Assembly (NCBI GenBank): GCA_945859605.1
Contig: OX243822.1
Span: 9,707,966-9,771,965 of the forward strand
DNA: 64,000 nucleotides
Reading direction: 5' to 3'
Origin: Lumbricus rubellus
Taxonomy: Eukaryota; Annelida; Clitellata; Crassiclitellata; Lumbricidae
Shown: one piece after another, positions 1 through 37,248 of the stretch
Layout: each line of letters starts with the position of its first letter
Numbering within the stretch: the first letter of the stretch is position 1
Translations under genes and position numbers: made by a program
Notes under the pieces: generated by a model
What the model was told of the DNA's origin: nothing
The model's database searches: none
What the model saw: the letters and a program-made list of their open reading frames with translations, nothing else

Positions 1-108
1 TAGTAGCGATTCCGCCTCATCTGATCCTATAGGGTATATCGACCCGGACCACCACAGACTAACTACTCTTACGGACAACCCTTTGACTTAACGCTGCGCT
101 CGTGAATA

Positions 109-175
109 AGCTGGTGCCCCGCGCTTGGCTTTCGAGTAGCGCTTATAAATTTTGAGATTATGTTTATGATTAGGA
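109..175 (+). repeat. Dispersed repeat, second copy at 29519-29585
   Basis: A segment beginning CTCGTGAATAAG and passing through CTTTCGAGT recurs with about 85% identity at 29519-29585 inside the last IF intron. The two copies share order and spacing over about 65 bases, so this is an interspersed repeat family of unknown class. Confidence 0.6.
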
Positions 176-1439
176 TTATGTGTGTATCTGTCCGAGTATT
201 ATGTCTGAATGCATTTAATTCTGTTTATTTGATTAGGCCTACTTTAAAGACAGAGTTAGGGGAGGTCCATGTACATGTATGTGAATAAAAATATTGTCAT
301 GCACAATGCACTTTTTCCAGATATTGAAACTAGCTCTCAATCCTGTTTCATCTGCTCAATAAAATGTGCGTGTAGGCCTACTCATAGACCCACCATGATG
401 TGTAAACTTGAGAATTTATCGTTTCTATAGCTAAAATTTCTATGATATGGGTAGGCCTATAATTATGGATTAATAATTATGAACAATGCAAGCAACAGTG
501 ATACGCCTATTAAGTTAAAGTTAATATGAAATCAATGTCAGGCTACCTCGGGAATATCGTAAAATCGACTTCAGATTACCGGGAGCAACTTGTTGGGGTG
601 GGGGGTTACCTTAAAGTATTTAATTGAAGTAAGTTTGTTTTATGTATGCTACACGTTCCATTCACCCGTGAGCAATTTTTTTTAACTCGCTCAACAATAA
701 TAATAATTATTATGCTTTGATGCATGCGAAATTTAGCAATTTGGTACATGCTAGAGTAGCCTACTTGCAGGTTTCGTGTTCCGTGACCTTTGGATTAATC
801 CTTCACCGGTTCATAGACCGAAGATCGGAACACGAGTCAGCTCTCACCCACGCTCCAATTGATGAGACGACGACGCCCTTTTATATTTATACTTAAAACC
901 AGTTTGATTAAAAGTCTGTTGCACCCGACCTACCTACCCACCACCGGAGCCTCCCCCCCCCCACGATGCTCCAATGCTTCCTAAATCGATCTATCAACTA
1001 CACCGCGTCGTAGGATAGGCTACTCGTAACTGTATGAAAAATCACATTATGGTTTACACTGACGATGGACGATGTCTAAACTCGCACCGCGTGCACTTCA
1101 GATATGTCAGTTTTATATTGGCGTACATGGGGGGGGGGAGTTCCGGGTTCAAACCCCGAAAAAAATATTTTCTGATTTTAAAATACAATTCTGTCAGTTT
1201 CTGTGTATTATGCCCAAAATATTCATTGGAAACAACTCCCGAAATGGAATCTCAGGGAAATTTCTCCTAAGTATAGGCCTATACGTCCCTGAAGTTTGAA
1301 ATTCGTCCAGTAGGTTTATGCTTGTGGACGTGCTTACTGATCAGGCACACTGCCTCTTATACGAGACAGTGCACAGCGATGAAGGTTGGTAGCCTAATTG
1401 GTAGGGTGCATTAAAACGAAAACAAGCCTTGCGAGTCTG

Positions 1440-1590
1440 GGTGTGACAGGCGCAATGTGATAAAGACATAGGCCTAATGTAATGTAGACGTGATTTAATG
1501 TAGACGTAATGTGATGTAGACGCGATGTAATGTTGACGTGATGTAATGTAGACGTAATGTGATGTGGATGTAATGTAATAAAATTATGAC
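1440..1590. repeat. Degenerate tandem repeat (TAATGTAGACGTGAT-like)
   Basis: About ten imperfect units built on ATGTAGACGTAATGTGATG follow one another. The ORFs crossing it have biased composition and are not coding. Confidence 0.75.
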
Positions 1591-2478
1591 GTAATGTGAA
1601 TGAGAGCTCCGATTTCTCAGAGCAACATAAAGGTGACGCCATGCAAGCAGACCAGATTAAACACCAACGCAATATCAAGTCAAGTCCTCAATAGCAGGGT
1701 CGTCTACTCCAAGGGCGGGTCTCTTGCAGGCCACTGACGGGGGGGGGGGCGGAAGCGAGTGGGGTGGTTGGTCCAGAGAGGTCTTGACAAGATCTCAATA
1801 CGTCTGGTTTCGTTCACGCAACAACGTAGGACGATCTCAAAATAAATACTGATTTGTTTTATCCACGCTGAATAAACAAAATGAACAGTCTCTTGCTGCA
1901 GTCACATTCATTGCCGCTGGGCTTCACTGGGCTCACAGCTGACTATGCCAATGATCTACCACATGTAGCCTACCAAATGAATGGCCTAGTATGACCCTCA
2001 AGTAAAAAGTAAGTAAGTAGCCTAGTTTGTGGGCCTCATTCGTTAAGTAAATAAACAAGGCTGCAAACAATATTTTGCCATGAATTGCGTATAGGACCCT
2101 GTGTGTCGGTCTTGGTCTACCCACAGTACCATCTCTGTCCAGAAGTCTTAAGTCTTGCATGCAAGTCCCATCTACGGCGCGTCAGTCACCAGCATACAAA
2201 CAGTGTGACCTATAGTAACTCTGTTCGTGGGTGTGTTTGCGTTTCAAAGAGCACAAAGAGAAAACTTCTGTTCTGTTGTATCTCAACAGCTGCGTCAATT
2301 GCTCCACTTCTAAATTGGCCATGATGGAGTTTCTGCCATGCTATATATGCAGTTTTATTTTTAGCTTTGTCATAATCAGTCGCACAGGACTGACCTTTAG
2401 CTTCATTTAATGGGTCACTCAAGTAGTTTAATCGGCCTTAATAGTCACTAATTTCCCACAGACTCGCTGTAAACGGAA

Positions 2479-2560
2479 ATGGCCATTACACAAGAAGAAT
2501 ACGAATGTTTCAACTTTCAAGATTGCTACCTCTGCTCCAAATTCCGACTCGATTTCCACG
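2479..2560 (+). CDS. Isolated candidate first coding exon, unknown gene
   Basis: After a plausible acceptor (TTTCCCACAG ending at 2461) there is an ATG in a good context (GGAAATGG) at 2479, 27 open codons and a strong donor (CACG|GTGAGT at 2561). The peptide is MAITQEEYECFNFQDCYLCS followed by KFRLDFH; the cysteine and aromatic content looks coding-like. I do not recognise the family and found no partner exon before the IF gene at 5248, so it may be a relic or a chance open stretch. Confidence 0.2.
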
Positions 2561-5247
2561 GTGAGTGATAAAGTTAAAACGTCAGAATAGGTCGGTTTAA
2601 CTACTGAAGTTCAACCTCCAACAATGGCAAAATTAGCAATAACTAACAACGGCCTAGCCGATACTCTTCGTTGCCAATGACAACGAAAATAATTGATCTC
2701 AACCGTGATTTATGCAATCCACTTCACCAATACTGTTGGCTAAGATTCCGTAAGGTTGAATGTCTTGTGCAACCTGTTTTCACTGCATGCTGCTATAGGC
2801 GTACCGGTAGTTATTTGTGTCAGTCGACCTATAACAAAACTATAACAAAATAGCCAGATTTTTCTAAGTAACAACGTGTGACATTTAAATCGGCCAAGTT
2901 TTATCTATTAACTCCTTTTGTTCCCCTTAGTCCCAGCATAATACTTTCTCGTTGCAAAGTAGGCCTCACTCTGACCAAGCTGCCACCCGTTCCATACTTA
3001 TTGTATAAACCAACACACAAATGTACAATGTACATATTTTTACAATGCATACACAATGTTACACATACAGAGTGTGCTTGAACAGTCTACCATACCGCTG
3101 ACCGATCATTCAAGACTTCGTGAAACTTCCAGCTTTAAACTTCAGACGTCATCAAAGTCTTGACAGATTTTTCTAGCGAGAAAATGGAAAAACTTGGTCT
3201 GCTCAAGTTCAACATCTGCTTAAGTGAACAGCATTCTACTTTTACGCCCTCGGTGGCTTAATCATCTGCTTTTGAGTTTAGACTTTAATCGCAAAAGCAG
3301 CAGCACGTATACCTTCACGTCCTTCAGCCACATACGTCATGCGGGTTTCTAACGGTGAGGCAGAAATTATTGAGGACCGCTGCGTATTTTTTAGCTACAC
3401 AAAAAGTTGACTGGTAGGCTATTATAATACATAGGACAGACAGATTGGGATAGAAACAGATATTATTGAGTGACTGTAAGTCAGTGACAGATAAAAATAC
3501 ACAGCACAAGACATATAGGCTAGAAGCACACAGACAGAGTGAGTAAGTGGGTGAGTGAGCGAGCGATCGAGTGTGTTAGTGCGTACTTGAGTGAGTGAGT
3601 GAGTGAGTGAGTGAGTGTCGTAGGCCTACATGTACAAAATAGCTGGAAATTATGACTTGCACTTACAAACAGGCAAAGCAATGCAGACGTGCACATACAT
3701 AGAGACAGACGTACACGCACACACGGACATATAGACGTACGCAGAGTAACTTTGTAAGTGACACAGAGGTACGAGACAGATAAGTTAATACATTTGCCAC
3801 CGTAGACGGATCAACAGATGTAGACGGAGATTGGTTTTATCTTCCTCTGGACCAGATTTCCTACCTCACCAAGCATTCTAGCTCCTCCCACGTTTCAGAA
3901 CGGCCGGGAGGGAGGGATATGCTTTTTGACTAATCCACCCCCCTTCCGAGTGAGTCCTGCTGGGCAAATATTTATACCCTGGTCCTTCTCGATTACTTTT
4001 AGTTTATCCCTCTTATTATTTTTGTGTCCTCGCTGAAACTCGGATTCTCCAGAGCTGAATCATCTCTTGGTGATTGATGTTTCAACGGGGATCTTGTCTG
4101 TCCCACATTAATCTCAAGTTTCGCAAACTGGAAATACCTTTGGGAAGAATTAAAAAGTGGAGAATTTGGCGACGGCTTCTTAAGAAAGACCATAGAGTTT
4201 TTACTCCCACAATCTCTTGGCAATTCTCACCTGAGGGCTGAGGCATAGTAGGCCTATATATAATAATAGTGGTCACAATGATGTGTTTTTAATTATATAT
4301 TGTGGAACTTGTGGTTGTTGTAAGAAGAGGAATATTAATCTACGATAATAACAAGAATTTATAATGAAAATTAGTAATGATAATTAATGATAATGACAAT
4401 TAATGATGATGAAAATGCTAATTATTAACAATCACCTATAACAGTTGTTAGATAGTTGTCTAGGAGTATAGAAAAGAGATGTAAAAGTCATTCGAAAAGT
4501 AGCCTACTCTGAGTCTGCACGAATTTTCATGACTGTGAATGGCTTCAAAATTCGAACCCTGGGCACGGTCTAAATGTTTCTGGCTCAACAGTTCGCCATT
4601 TTGTTGCGCATTCTCCCAGCATTCCCTGCTCGTCTCAAGGTGCCATGCAGCTATCTAAAAGCCACGTGATAGCGCAACCTTCGTTTCGGTGGCGCTGCGT
4701 GGCGTGTCATTTTTGCGATCACCACGAGGGTAGCCTAACACGCCCAGACTCTATAGGAGAGCACCTCACCAAGGTGGAAAGGAAACCATATGATATGGAA
4801 AGGGGTGGGGAGGAAAGGGGTGGGCGAGGAAGGGGTGGGCGAGGACAGGGTGGAGGTAGATTAGGCGACACGCCCAGGGTTACAGGGTAGGATGAGGGCT
4901 TCAAAGTCCATGACTAGATCTGTCGTATGAGTAGCACAGCGTATAGGCGCCATCGTCCACGGCCTGGCTGGGTGCTGTGGCTGGCTGACTCGGTGCGTTG
5001 ATGGAGAGAGCTCTGACTCAGAACTCGGTCGTAGGCGGATTGGAGCGGAAACCTGATACTCTGAGAACCTATGAACGAAGCTGCTGCTAACTATTAAGTC
5101 CCCGTCTGTCGCAGAGCCTGTCTCACTTTGTGCCAGGTCGTTGCAGAATAGACGGTGCCAAAGTCTGCGATTCGGCGACACACAGCAGCGGTGACTAGTC
5201 TTCAGCATCAGCAGCAGCAGTGTTAGCATCAATAGAAACGTAGAAAG

Positions 5248-30077
<24,830 letters not shown>

Positions 30078-33000
30078 ACAGTGAGAGTCTGGTCGTCGGC
30101 CACTCCTACGATCCTCCTTTCCAACCTATCAACAAATTATTGTGGCCAACGCAATCAATGCCTTATTTACAAAATGAAGTAGCGATGAACTTGCGAAGAG
30201 ATGCAGAATTTCGTAGGGCAGTATTTCACTTAAGAAGTTAAACAAAAGACCCTGTATAATAGTTCTCAGACGCACGCACACATGCACACAAACACGCACA
30301 TATACACCTGTGCGCATACAATTTTGTATACGTCGGTATATGTTTGCCGGTATGTGTGCACTGCATAAGATTTTGCTTGAGCTTGTCGTATATTAGGTTC
30401 ATGGCAGTCAAACTTTATAATATAATATGCATCTAATAAATAGTCTAATCTTTGTTTAATCTCAAACTGACAAAAAAGCAGCATGATTACAATCAATTTA
30501 TTATGATCGGACAATCACAAGTTATTACAGGAGTCGAATTTAACTGTCGGTAGCAAAGCAGGGCGTCCATCACGTTCGCGCCATAAACTATGCTGGACTT
30601 CCACAAGTTTCATCTCTTCCCAATGAGTGCAACCTACCACAGGAATAATATTAACCGCCGCATTGCTTCAGACTTTTCCTTTAGCCTACGGAATATAATT
30701 ATAGCCACAATCATGGACTTACGGATTCTTGATAGTCTGCTTGCTTTGTGTAAATTTCTAAACATTAGAATGCCACGAAATTCATCGTGTGATTGGAATG
30801 TCGCATTCTATAATAGCTGGTCTGTTGGATTCGCTTTGTGTAGTTATTGCTCAGGCATTAGTTTTGTCTTTGATAAATCTGCGTTAAAATACCGCCAATA
30901 GATACATTACATATCAATACATGTAGGCAGAATTATAATTATGCTTTTCGTTTGTTAGATTATAAGACTTTGTGTTTTTAATAATTGTTGTCGTCTGCGC
31001 TCTGCAATGAGTCTTCATCAATAAACGCGTTGCCCAAACATTACACAATTTCTTTGTAGCGTCGAGAGCAAATAAATAATGTTGCAGGCCTATCACACTT
31101 ATGAAATATTTTGGGGGTAAAATGTGGATCACGTTACAGTAAGAGATAGGCTATTTCTTACATCATGATGTGGACTGGGCATCAATGTAAGCACGCCACA
31201 TCATCACTTTATATGATTCGCAAGCCTTACCGGTACCACAAGAAGCAAGAGCCTAAGATGTCTCAGCAGAAACCACGTGATACCAGCGGCCTTGTAGATA
31301 GGCCTACGACATAAATCTTACGAAATCAACATGAAGGAGTCTGTTTTTAGTTTTTCCATACCCGTTTCTATGGTGATTCAATGCATGCTATCATGTGTAT
31401 GTACAGAATTTTGCAGTAGGCTTAGCCTAATTGACTAATTGCGAAACAGAACATCAATTTCAACAAACACAACTCGCAGATAATGTCAAATAGGAAAAAT
31501 AACAACCATGTCGGTTACTATCGTTTAATAACAATAATTATATCCAATGAAAACAGGCCATTTACAAGCTCCCTATAACTTCCGTTACAAGCTCCTTACA
31601 AATTCTGTTAAGGCACATCACAAAAAAGTCAAGTTCTAAATTTTTTTATCTCCTTGTACAATAAAGTCTTAAAGCTAGAATAGCCAGAAATATAAAATGA
31701 AATTTATGATAGTCAATGTCATCTCAAGCGTGTCTGCTCTACAAGACAAATTTACATCCATTTTGTACATGCAAGCACAATCTCTACAGACATTAATTGT
31801 AAACCACATTAAAAGTAACATCTAGCAACAACAGAGACTGTTGATTACATCATGCACTAGTCGACTCTTTTTAATAATAATTTAATTAGAACAAATATAA
31901 TTATATTAACTCTTGTTAATGACGAGTGTGCTAGATTGGAAGCCAATACAGCTCATCATCAAAGTGTACAAAGTAGTAAAAAACAGTATTACAAGGCTGT
32001 CCATATAATTATTATATACGCAAAAGGGAATGGGTCACTCGACTTAGGCACTTTGCATATGGGTGCATCCGGTGGGGGTGTCTCAACAAAATGTGTGCAC
32101 GCAAAATAAATTTCTAATTATGGCATCCACATTTTAGCCTATTTATAACACTGTCAGTCTCCGGTGGTATTTGATTCTAAACAGTAACCCATAGGAGTTA
32201 ACACATTTTAGCCAGCAAATATGTTTAACAATTTTAAATAAATAATAGCCTACAGCAAAACATATGTTTTATCAGTGCAAAAATTAAGTGCCTGGACGCC
32301 CCTTACCTTTCCAAAAGAAGTGCCAGGACATCCCCTTACATTTTCAGGTGTGGTGGCAAAATAAGTGGCAGGACGGCATAGAGATTTGAAAATAAGTGCA
32401 TGGACGACGTCCATGACCGTCCTGCCACACTTTAAACCCTGTATTTTTATAGATGACTTTGGCTAATTAACCCTTGTTATGGAGTAGGGAGGAGGAGCCT
32501 ATTTTGTGCATACGCGTGGGGCTTCCACAAAATGTTTGGGGGTGCAACAAGGGTTGAGGGGGGGTATAAAAAATAGGATTCATTGCATAAGTAATACAAC
32601 ATGGATGGCCTTAATTAATGTCACAGAAATGCGCTAAACACATATTTAAAATAATAATAGTTTGAAATAAACATGATTTGACTTAAAGTTAAAACCGATA
32701 CTAAAAAATCATTGGATTTGGCAGCTGAGAAAGACATTCTCAAAAACATGATTCAGTGAGAAGCTGCCACAGATGATTTGAAAATACGACACGGTTTGGA
32801 GTCAGATGAAACTTAGGGAAATCACAAAATCAACAGTTAGATAAAATGTGTGCATTACCACAATAAGCTATCTTACCTCAACCAAAATCATTACAATATT
32901 AACGGTGCACTTTACAACTTTTGACAACAGAAAAACATTTCCATGAAATTTAAAATTTCCCAATTATATTAAGGTAAACTAATGACACTTACATCAAATA

Positions 33001-34156
33001 GTAAACGACTGGGCTAATGGCCTAACACCTCCACATTCAAGGCAATTCGTACATTAAACTGCACAAGGCAAGTGTCATTTACCAAAACAACGTAAGATAA
33101 CGCAAGAAAGACAAGACAAAGAAAAGTAAAGGCAAGGCAATGCAAAGTAAAGGTAAGGGAATTTGACCATAAAAGGCAGGGTATACCCTGGTAAGGCAAT
33201 GGAAGATAAGACAAGACAGCTTATGGTGATACACTTCAAGAATTGCATCTGCAACGAAACAGAAATTTAGTTTAAAAAATAAATGCATTTCTTTAAAATA
33301 ATTGAATATTTCCTTTAACGGTTGTTCAAATACTCTGTTTTGTAAGTATAAAAATTAAATCCTCAATACTATTTTAAAAATACCCATTAGGGTATTGCAC
33401 GCGCATTTTTCAAAGCTTCCACGAAAGATAGCCAACAAAGAAGTCAAAAGGCAGACAATGGCGATGATAAGAAAATAATCAAATATTTCTTTTAATGATC
33501 TAAATACTCTGTTTTTTAAATAAAATATACAATAAAAGCCCAATTCTGTGTTTTTAAAAAAAGTTAGAGTCTTGCATGCTCATTTTCGCAGGCTCCTGTG
33601 AAAGCCAGCCAACAGAGAAGTCAAAAGCCAATGGAGATGATAAGAAAATAATCAGATATTTTCATGAATGGTCTAAATACTGTCTTTTATAAAATATACA
33701 ATTAAACCACAATTCTATATTTTAAAAATAAAGTTAGGGTCTTGCATTCTCTAATGTCCTTTAACTTAGAAAAAGTGGCCCTCGTGTCCTCCAACTTAGA
33801 AAAAGTGGCCTTAAAGTCAAAAAAGGTTGGAAACCACTGGTCTAAATACTCTGGTTTTTTAATATAAAATATACAATTAAGCCCCCAATTCCGTGTTTTA
33901 AAAATAAAGTTAGGTTTCGCATGCTCATTTTCACAGGTTCCCGTGAAAGCCAGCCAAGAGAGAAGTCAAAAGCCAGCCAAGAGAGAAGCAAAAAGCCAGC
34001 CACGAGAGAAGTCAAAAGCCAGCCAAGAGAGAAGTCAAAAGCCAGCCAAGAGAGAAGTCAAAAGCCAGCCAAGAGTGAAGTGAAAAGCCAGCCAACAGAG
34101 AAGTGAAAAGCCAGCCAACAGAGAAGTCAAAACCAGCCAATGGAGAAGTGAAGAGT
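30078..34156. other. Convergent intergenic region between IF and V-ATPase G 3' ends
   Basis: IF (plus) and V-ATPase G (minus) end towards this interval, so it holds both 3' UTRs; AATAAA-type signals on the plus strand occur around 30435, 31021 and 31070. It also holds the inverted-repeat element copy at 32283-32437 and a layered tandem repeat region at 33260-34140. No coding exon was found. Confidence 0.6.
33260..34140. repeat. Nested tandem repeats downstream of V-ATPase G
   Basis: Units of roughly 170-190 bases (sharing TCTAAATACTCTG, AAATATACAAT, TCTTGCATGCTCATTTT, GCCAGCCAACAGAGAAGTC) occur about three times from 33330. Within the last unit the sub-motif AGCCAGCCAAGAGAGAAGTC (23-bp period) is amplified about eight times (33950-34140), ending some 15 bases from the V-ATPase G stop codon. 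A hAT-like terminus (AGGTTGGAAACCACTG) interrupts around 33820. Confidence 0.8.
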
Positions 34157-35853
34157 TTATTTCTTGTAGTTCATGTGAAGCTCTGGTTTAATGTCGCAGA
34201 TCAACACGAGCAGCTTTTCCATCGCCTCGTCCTTAGTCTTCTCGACGCTTTTGCCGATCTCCACGATTTGCTTCGCCGTATCTTCATCGATCTTTGCTTG
34301 TCTGTCTCCATGAGAGCCAAGTGTCTAAAGGAAACAAAAAGATCAATGCAATGCTGTGGGGGCGCGGTGGTGTAGTGGTGGCGTCGTTGCCTTGGAGCTG
34401 GAAGGTTCAAAGTTCGAATCCACCCTCAAGCCACCGCGTAGGGACCTTGGGAAAGTCCTTCACTCGCAAAATGCTCAGCGCTTCGGCGTGAAACTCCGAT
34501 GCAGTGTCCGCTCTGCATTCGGGAGCGCCTTTGAGTAGAAGAGAGAGAGAGCTTGAAGGGGCGCTATAACAAGTGCACATACAAACAAACAAATCAGAAG
34601 TATGTGGGATTTTGTAGGTATAATTATGTCTGTATGAGCACCTACTATTATAGCACCCCTTCAAGATGTCTACTCATTGGCGCTCTAGACTGTATACAAC
34701 ACGGACACTGAATTGGCATGTCGCACCGAAGCGTATGAGCAATTGCGAGGGAAGGACATTCTCAAGGTCACAACACGGTGGCTTCAGGATGTTAAATTGT
34801 CGGGTGGAAAAACCACTGAACAATGGCCCTCTGGGATCCATTCTTCTGAGAAGTCACTACAAAGTCAGACTAATAGTCACCTTTGCTTTGCTTGCAATAA
34901 GTTGCTAAAATTCATTGATACTGTAATAATGATGATGACGATAACAATGACAATTTCAATGGTGCCGTAAAACATATTTGCCGCCACAAGGGCACCTACA
35001 AAAACTAACAACGACCAGAGTAAGACTAAGTGAACGGTGGCAACTACAACACTGAACTGAAATAACAATCAGATAAGCCATGGTGAACAAGTAAGGAGTC
35101 AATGGAATCAGCAGAACAAATTGCATGATCATTTAAAATAGTCCCAGCAGACTGCACAACACCGTTTCAAAAAACCTTGTCACATACCACTTGTTCGAGT
35201 TCTTTGAACACCCTTTCGCGCTCCTTGCGATAGGCATCGACTTCTGCAGTTGCTTCTTCTTTTGCCTGCTTCACACGTCGAGCCTTTCCTACACGCACAA
35301 AATGAAAGCAAATTTTTCATTCTGAAACTCATATAGCGCCCCCTTCAAGAAAACTACTCATAGGTGCTCCTGACTACACTAAAGTTACGAACTCAAACTG
35401 TGGAAGATTAAAAGAACACATAAGTGTGAATTAAGTTTTCTGAGGCAAGCTTCGCAGACAGAAGGATGATTCTAATATGTCGTATGATCGCTCTTGGATT
35501 TCCACAGTGGCACAGCAAAATAATTGTAAATTAATATAACTTCGGTGTTTTTCTTTCCCCATAAAACCTGCATTGAAACAGTGAAAACGAGCAATATTTA
35601 AAAAATGCAGACACTTGGAGTGATTTAAGAATATTGTGATCAACTGGGAATAAACCAGTGACCGGATGTGAAGATGCATAATTTTTTATGAAAATTTATG
35701 TTCGATAATTACAAACAAGATGCGGAGTGCGAGGTAGGAAAGATGTCCGGTACATAACAGCATATACGTACGTTTCCTGGCCTCTCCAACCTTTTCACTG
35801 GCCCGCTTTTCGGCTGATAAAAGCTGCTGAACGCCATCTGATCTGCTCGCCAT
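34157..35853 (-). CDS. ATP6V1G: V-type proton ATPase subunit G (V1 sector)
   Basis: Subunit G forms the peripheral stator stalk of the V1 sector with subunit E in the proton pump of endomembranes and plasma membranes. Three exons on the minus strand: 35853-35772, 35288-35188, 34324-34157, joined in phase to 116 residues, about the size of animal subunit G. The N-terminus MASRSDGVQQLLSAEKRASE is the conserved family start, followed by KVGEARKR and KARRVKQAKEEATAEVDAYR, a charged continuous helix. The C-terminus (LLVLICDIKPELHMNYKK) matches the conserved end. The start codon is the only in-frame Met before the family N-terminus. A SINE lies 30-odd bases upstream of exon 3 in intron 2. It is divergently oriented to CrAT (1.4 kb apart), and its 3' UTR meets an amplified 23-bp repeat. 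All key family blocks are present. Confidence 0.95.
34357..34602 (+). repeat. tRNA-derived SINE, copy 2
   Basis: GGTGGTGTAGTGGTGGCG (A-box-like), GGTTCAAAGTTCGAATCC (B-box-like), GGGAGCGCCTTTGAGTAG, then GGGGCGCTATAACAAG and a (CAAA)n tail. It lies in V-ATPase G intron 2. A broken antisense relative occupies about 34640-34790, and a tail fragment 35330-35375. Confidence 0.85.
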
Positions 35854-36002
35854 TTCTTCTTTTTCGTTTGTGAACTTTTAGGATAATACTACAAGATCAT
35901 GTGAGATTATGACACCTCCCAAAGCAACAACCTCACCGAAGAGTTGATGTTACTAAAGAGCCGTCTCCACCGACGTCACATGCTTAGTAAGTGGCGCCGC
36001 TG

Positions 36003-36038
<36 letters not shown>

Positions 36039-37248
36039 GTCGTCATTATCATCATCATCATCATCATCGGTTTAATTCAACAAATTTCGTATAATTTCAA
36101 GCTACACAGGTGAAGTTGCCCTGTGATAAATTACTGTTAGCTATCAGAGGAGTTTTGTGCTAATTTGCAGCAGTAAAGTAATATTTATTTATGCACGTCA
36201 CTATGAAGTCGAATCGTAATCGTAAACTCGGAACTTCTACAGCGCCCACGAAAGCGAAGGCGCGTTTGAAAATGGTGGCTCGTTGTTGGCTCGACGAATG
36301 TAGCCTAGGACCGGCTTTCCAAATTCACTTAATTTATTAACCTTGAACGGTCCTTAGGCCTATACACTATTTATACACCAATTTGGTTCAACTTCATTGG
36401 AATTATAAGCAAAGATATTAGAGTCTTTAATTTAGTCTAAAGACTCTAATATCTTGGTTGTAAGCATGGTGTAAGTTTGTCAATGCAGGAAGTAGCCTAG
36501 CGACACCTGCCGAATAAACGACCCACGACATACACATAATAGAGGCGTACAATCATATAGAATCGATAATGAGAAGAACCTTTGTTTTAATTTCTCGCAA
36601 GCTGATACGAAAAACTTTTATGATTGCTGTGTATGCAAAATGGCAAACGCGTAGGCTTCCTTATCAAGTTATCACATAGCCTATCGCAGACAGCGTTAGA
36701 TAGTAAACTACTGTTCATTTATTCATGGCACATCGCCATATTTTGAGTCATAGGCCCTCTAATACATCGACGTATGATGCTCTAATACTGTAGCTGGTTT
36801 TAAAGAGGGTGTATATAAGGTCGTTGGTGTCGACCGTGTCAGCTTAGCCTAAGTGATAGCCTACAATTGGGTTGTAGGCCTAGGCCTACCTTCCACTCGA
36901 AAAGCAATGGTCAGGTTTATGAAATTAAAAGCTACAACACATAAAGATATCAACTGATTTTTCAGAGATAAAGCCTAGGCCTACTTATTTACTTCCAAAC
37001 AATGTCGCTACAACTGGATAAATAAAAAGCTAAATAAAAATTTAATGTGAAACCTCCCAGGTGAACCGTTCGTAATGATTCCGATAGAGGTCAGGTTAAG
37101 AGGTCACGCGTCCAAGTAACTGGGTCATGTTATCGGAAGCACCAGTTTCAAAGGTTGGGGTTGAAAAGTGGGATTTTGTGCGACTCGCCTCGACTAAATC
37201 GAGACTTTGTTGACGATAAAAGGAGTGTTTATATATGAGCGAGTCGAG
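35854..37248. promoter_or_regulatory. Divergent promoter interval between V-ATPase G and CrAT
   Basis: The two start codons face away from each other across 1395 bases, so both promoters must lie here or in unseen 5' exons. The interval contains an ATC microsatellite (36004-36068), a perfect 18-bp-stem hairpin (36412-36455) and several TAGGCCTA octamers (36355, a doubled copy at 36875, 36974). TTTATATAT at 37229 is too close to the CrAT ATG to call as a TATA box with confidence. Confidence 0.5.
36412..36455. repeat. Perfect 18-bp inverted repeat, 8-nt loop
   Basis: AAGATATTAGAGTCTTTA (36412-36429) is followed after ATTTAGTC by its exact reverse complement (36438-36455). No TSD is apparent. 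A transcript from either strand would form a tight hairpin. Confidence 0.85.

Larger units (their letters stand above)
1..5247. other. Intergenic region upstream of the intermediate filament gene
   Basis: No convincing multi-exon gene is visible on either strand. The stretch holds a dispersed repeat (about 109-175), a short tandem array (1440-1590), a GTGA-type microsatellite (about 3538-3616), an isolated exon candidate (2479-2560) and a GGGGTGGG-rich patch (4800-4860). The last few hundred bases presumably contain the IF promoter and 5' UTR. I see no clear TATA box at a convincing distance from the ATG at 5248. Confidence 0.6.
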
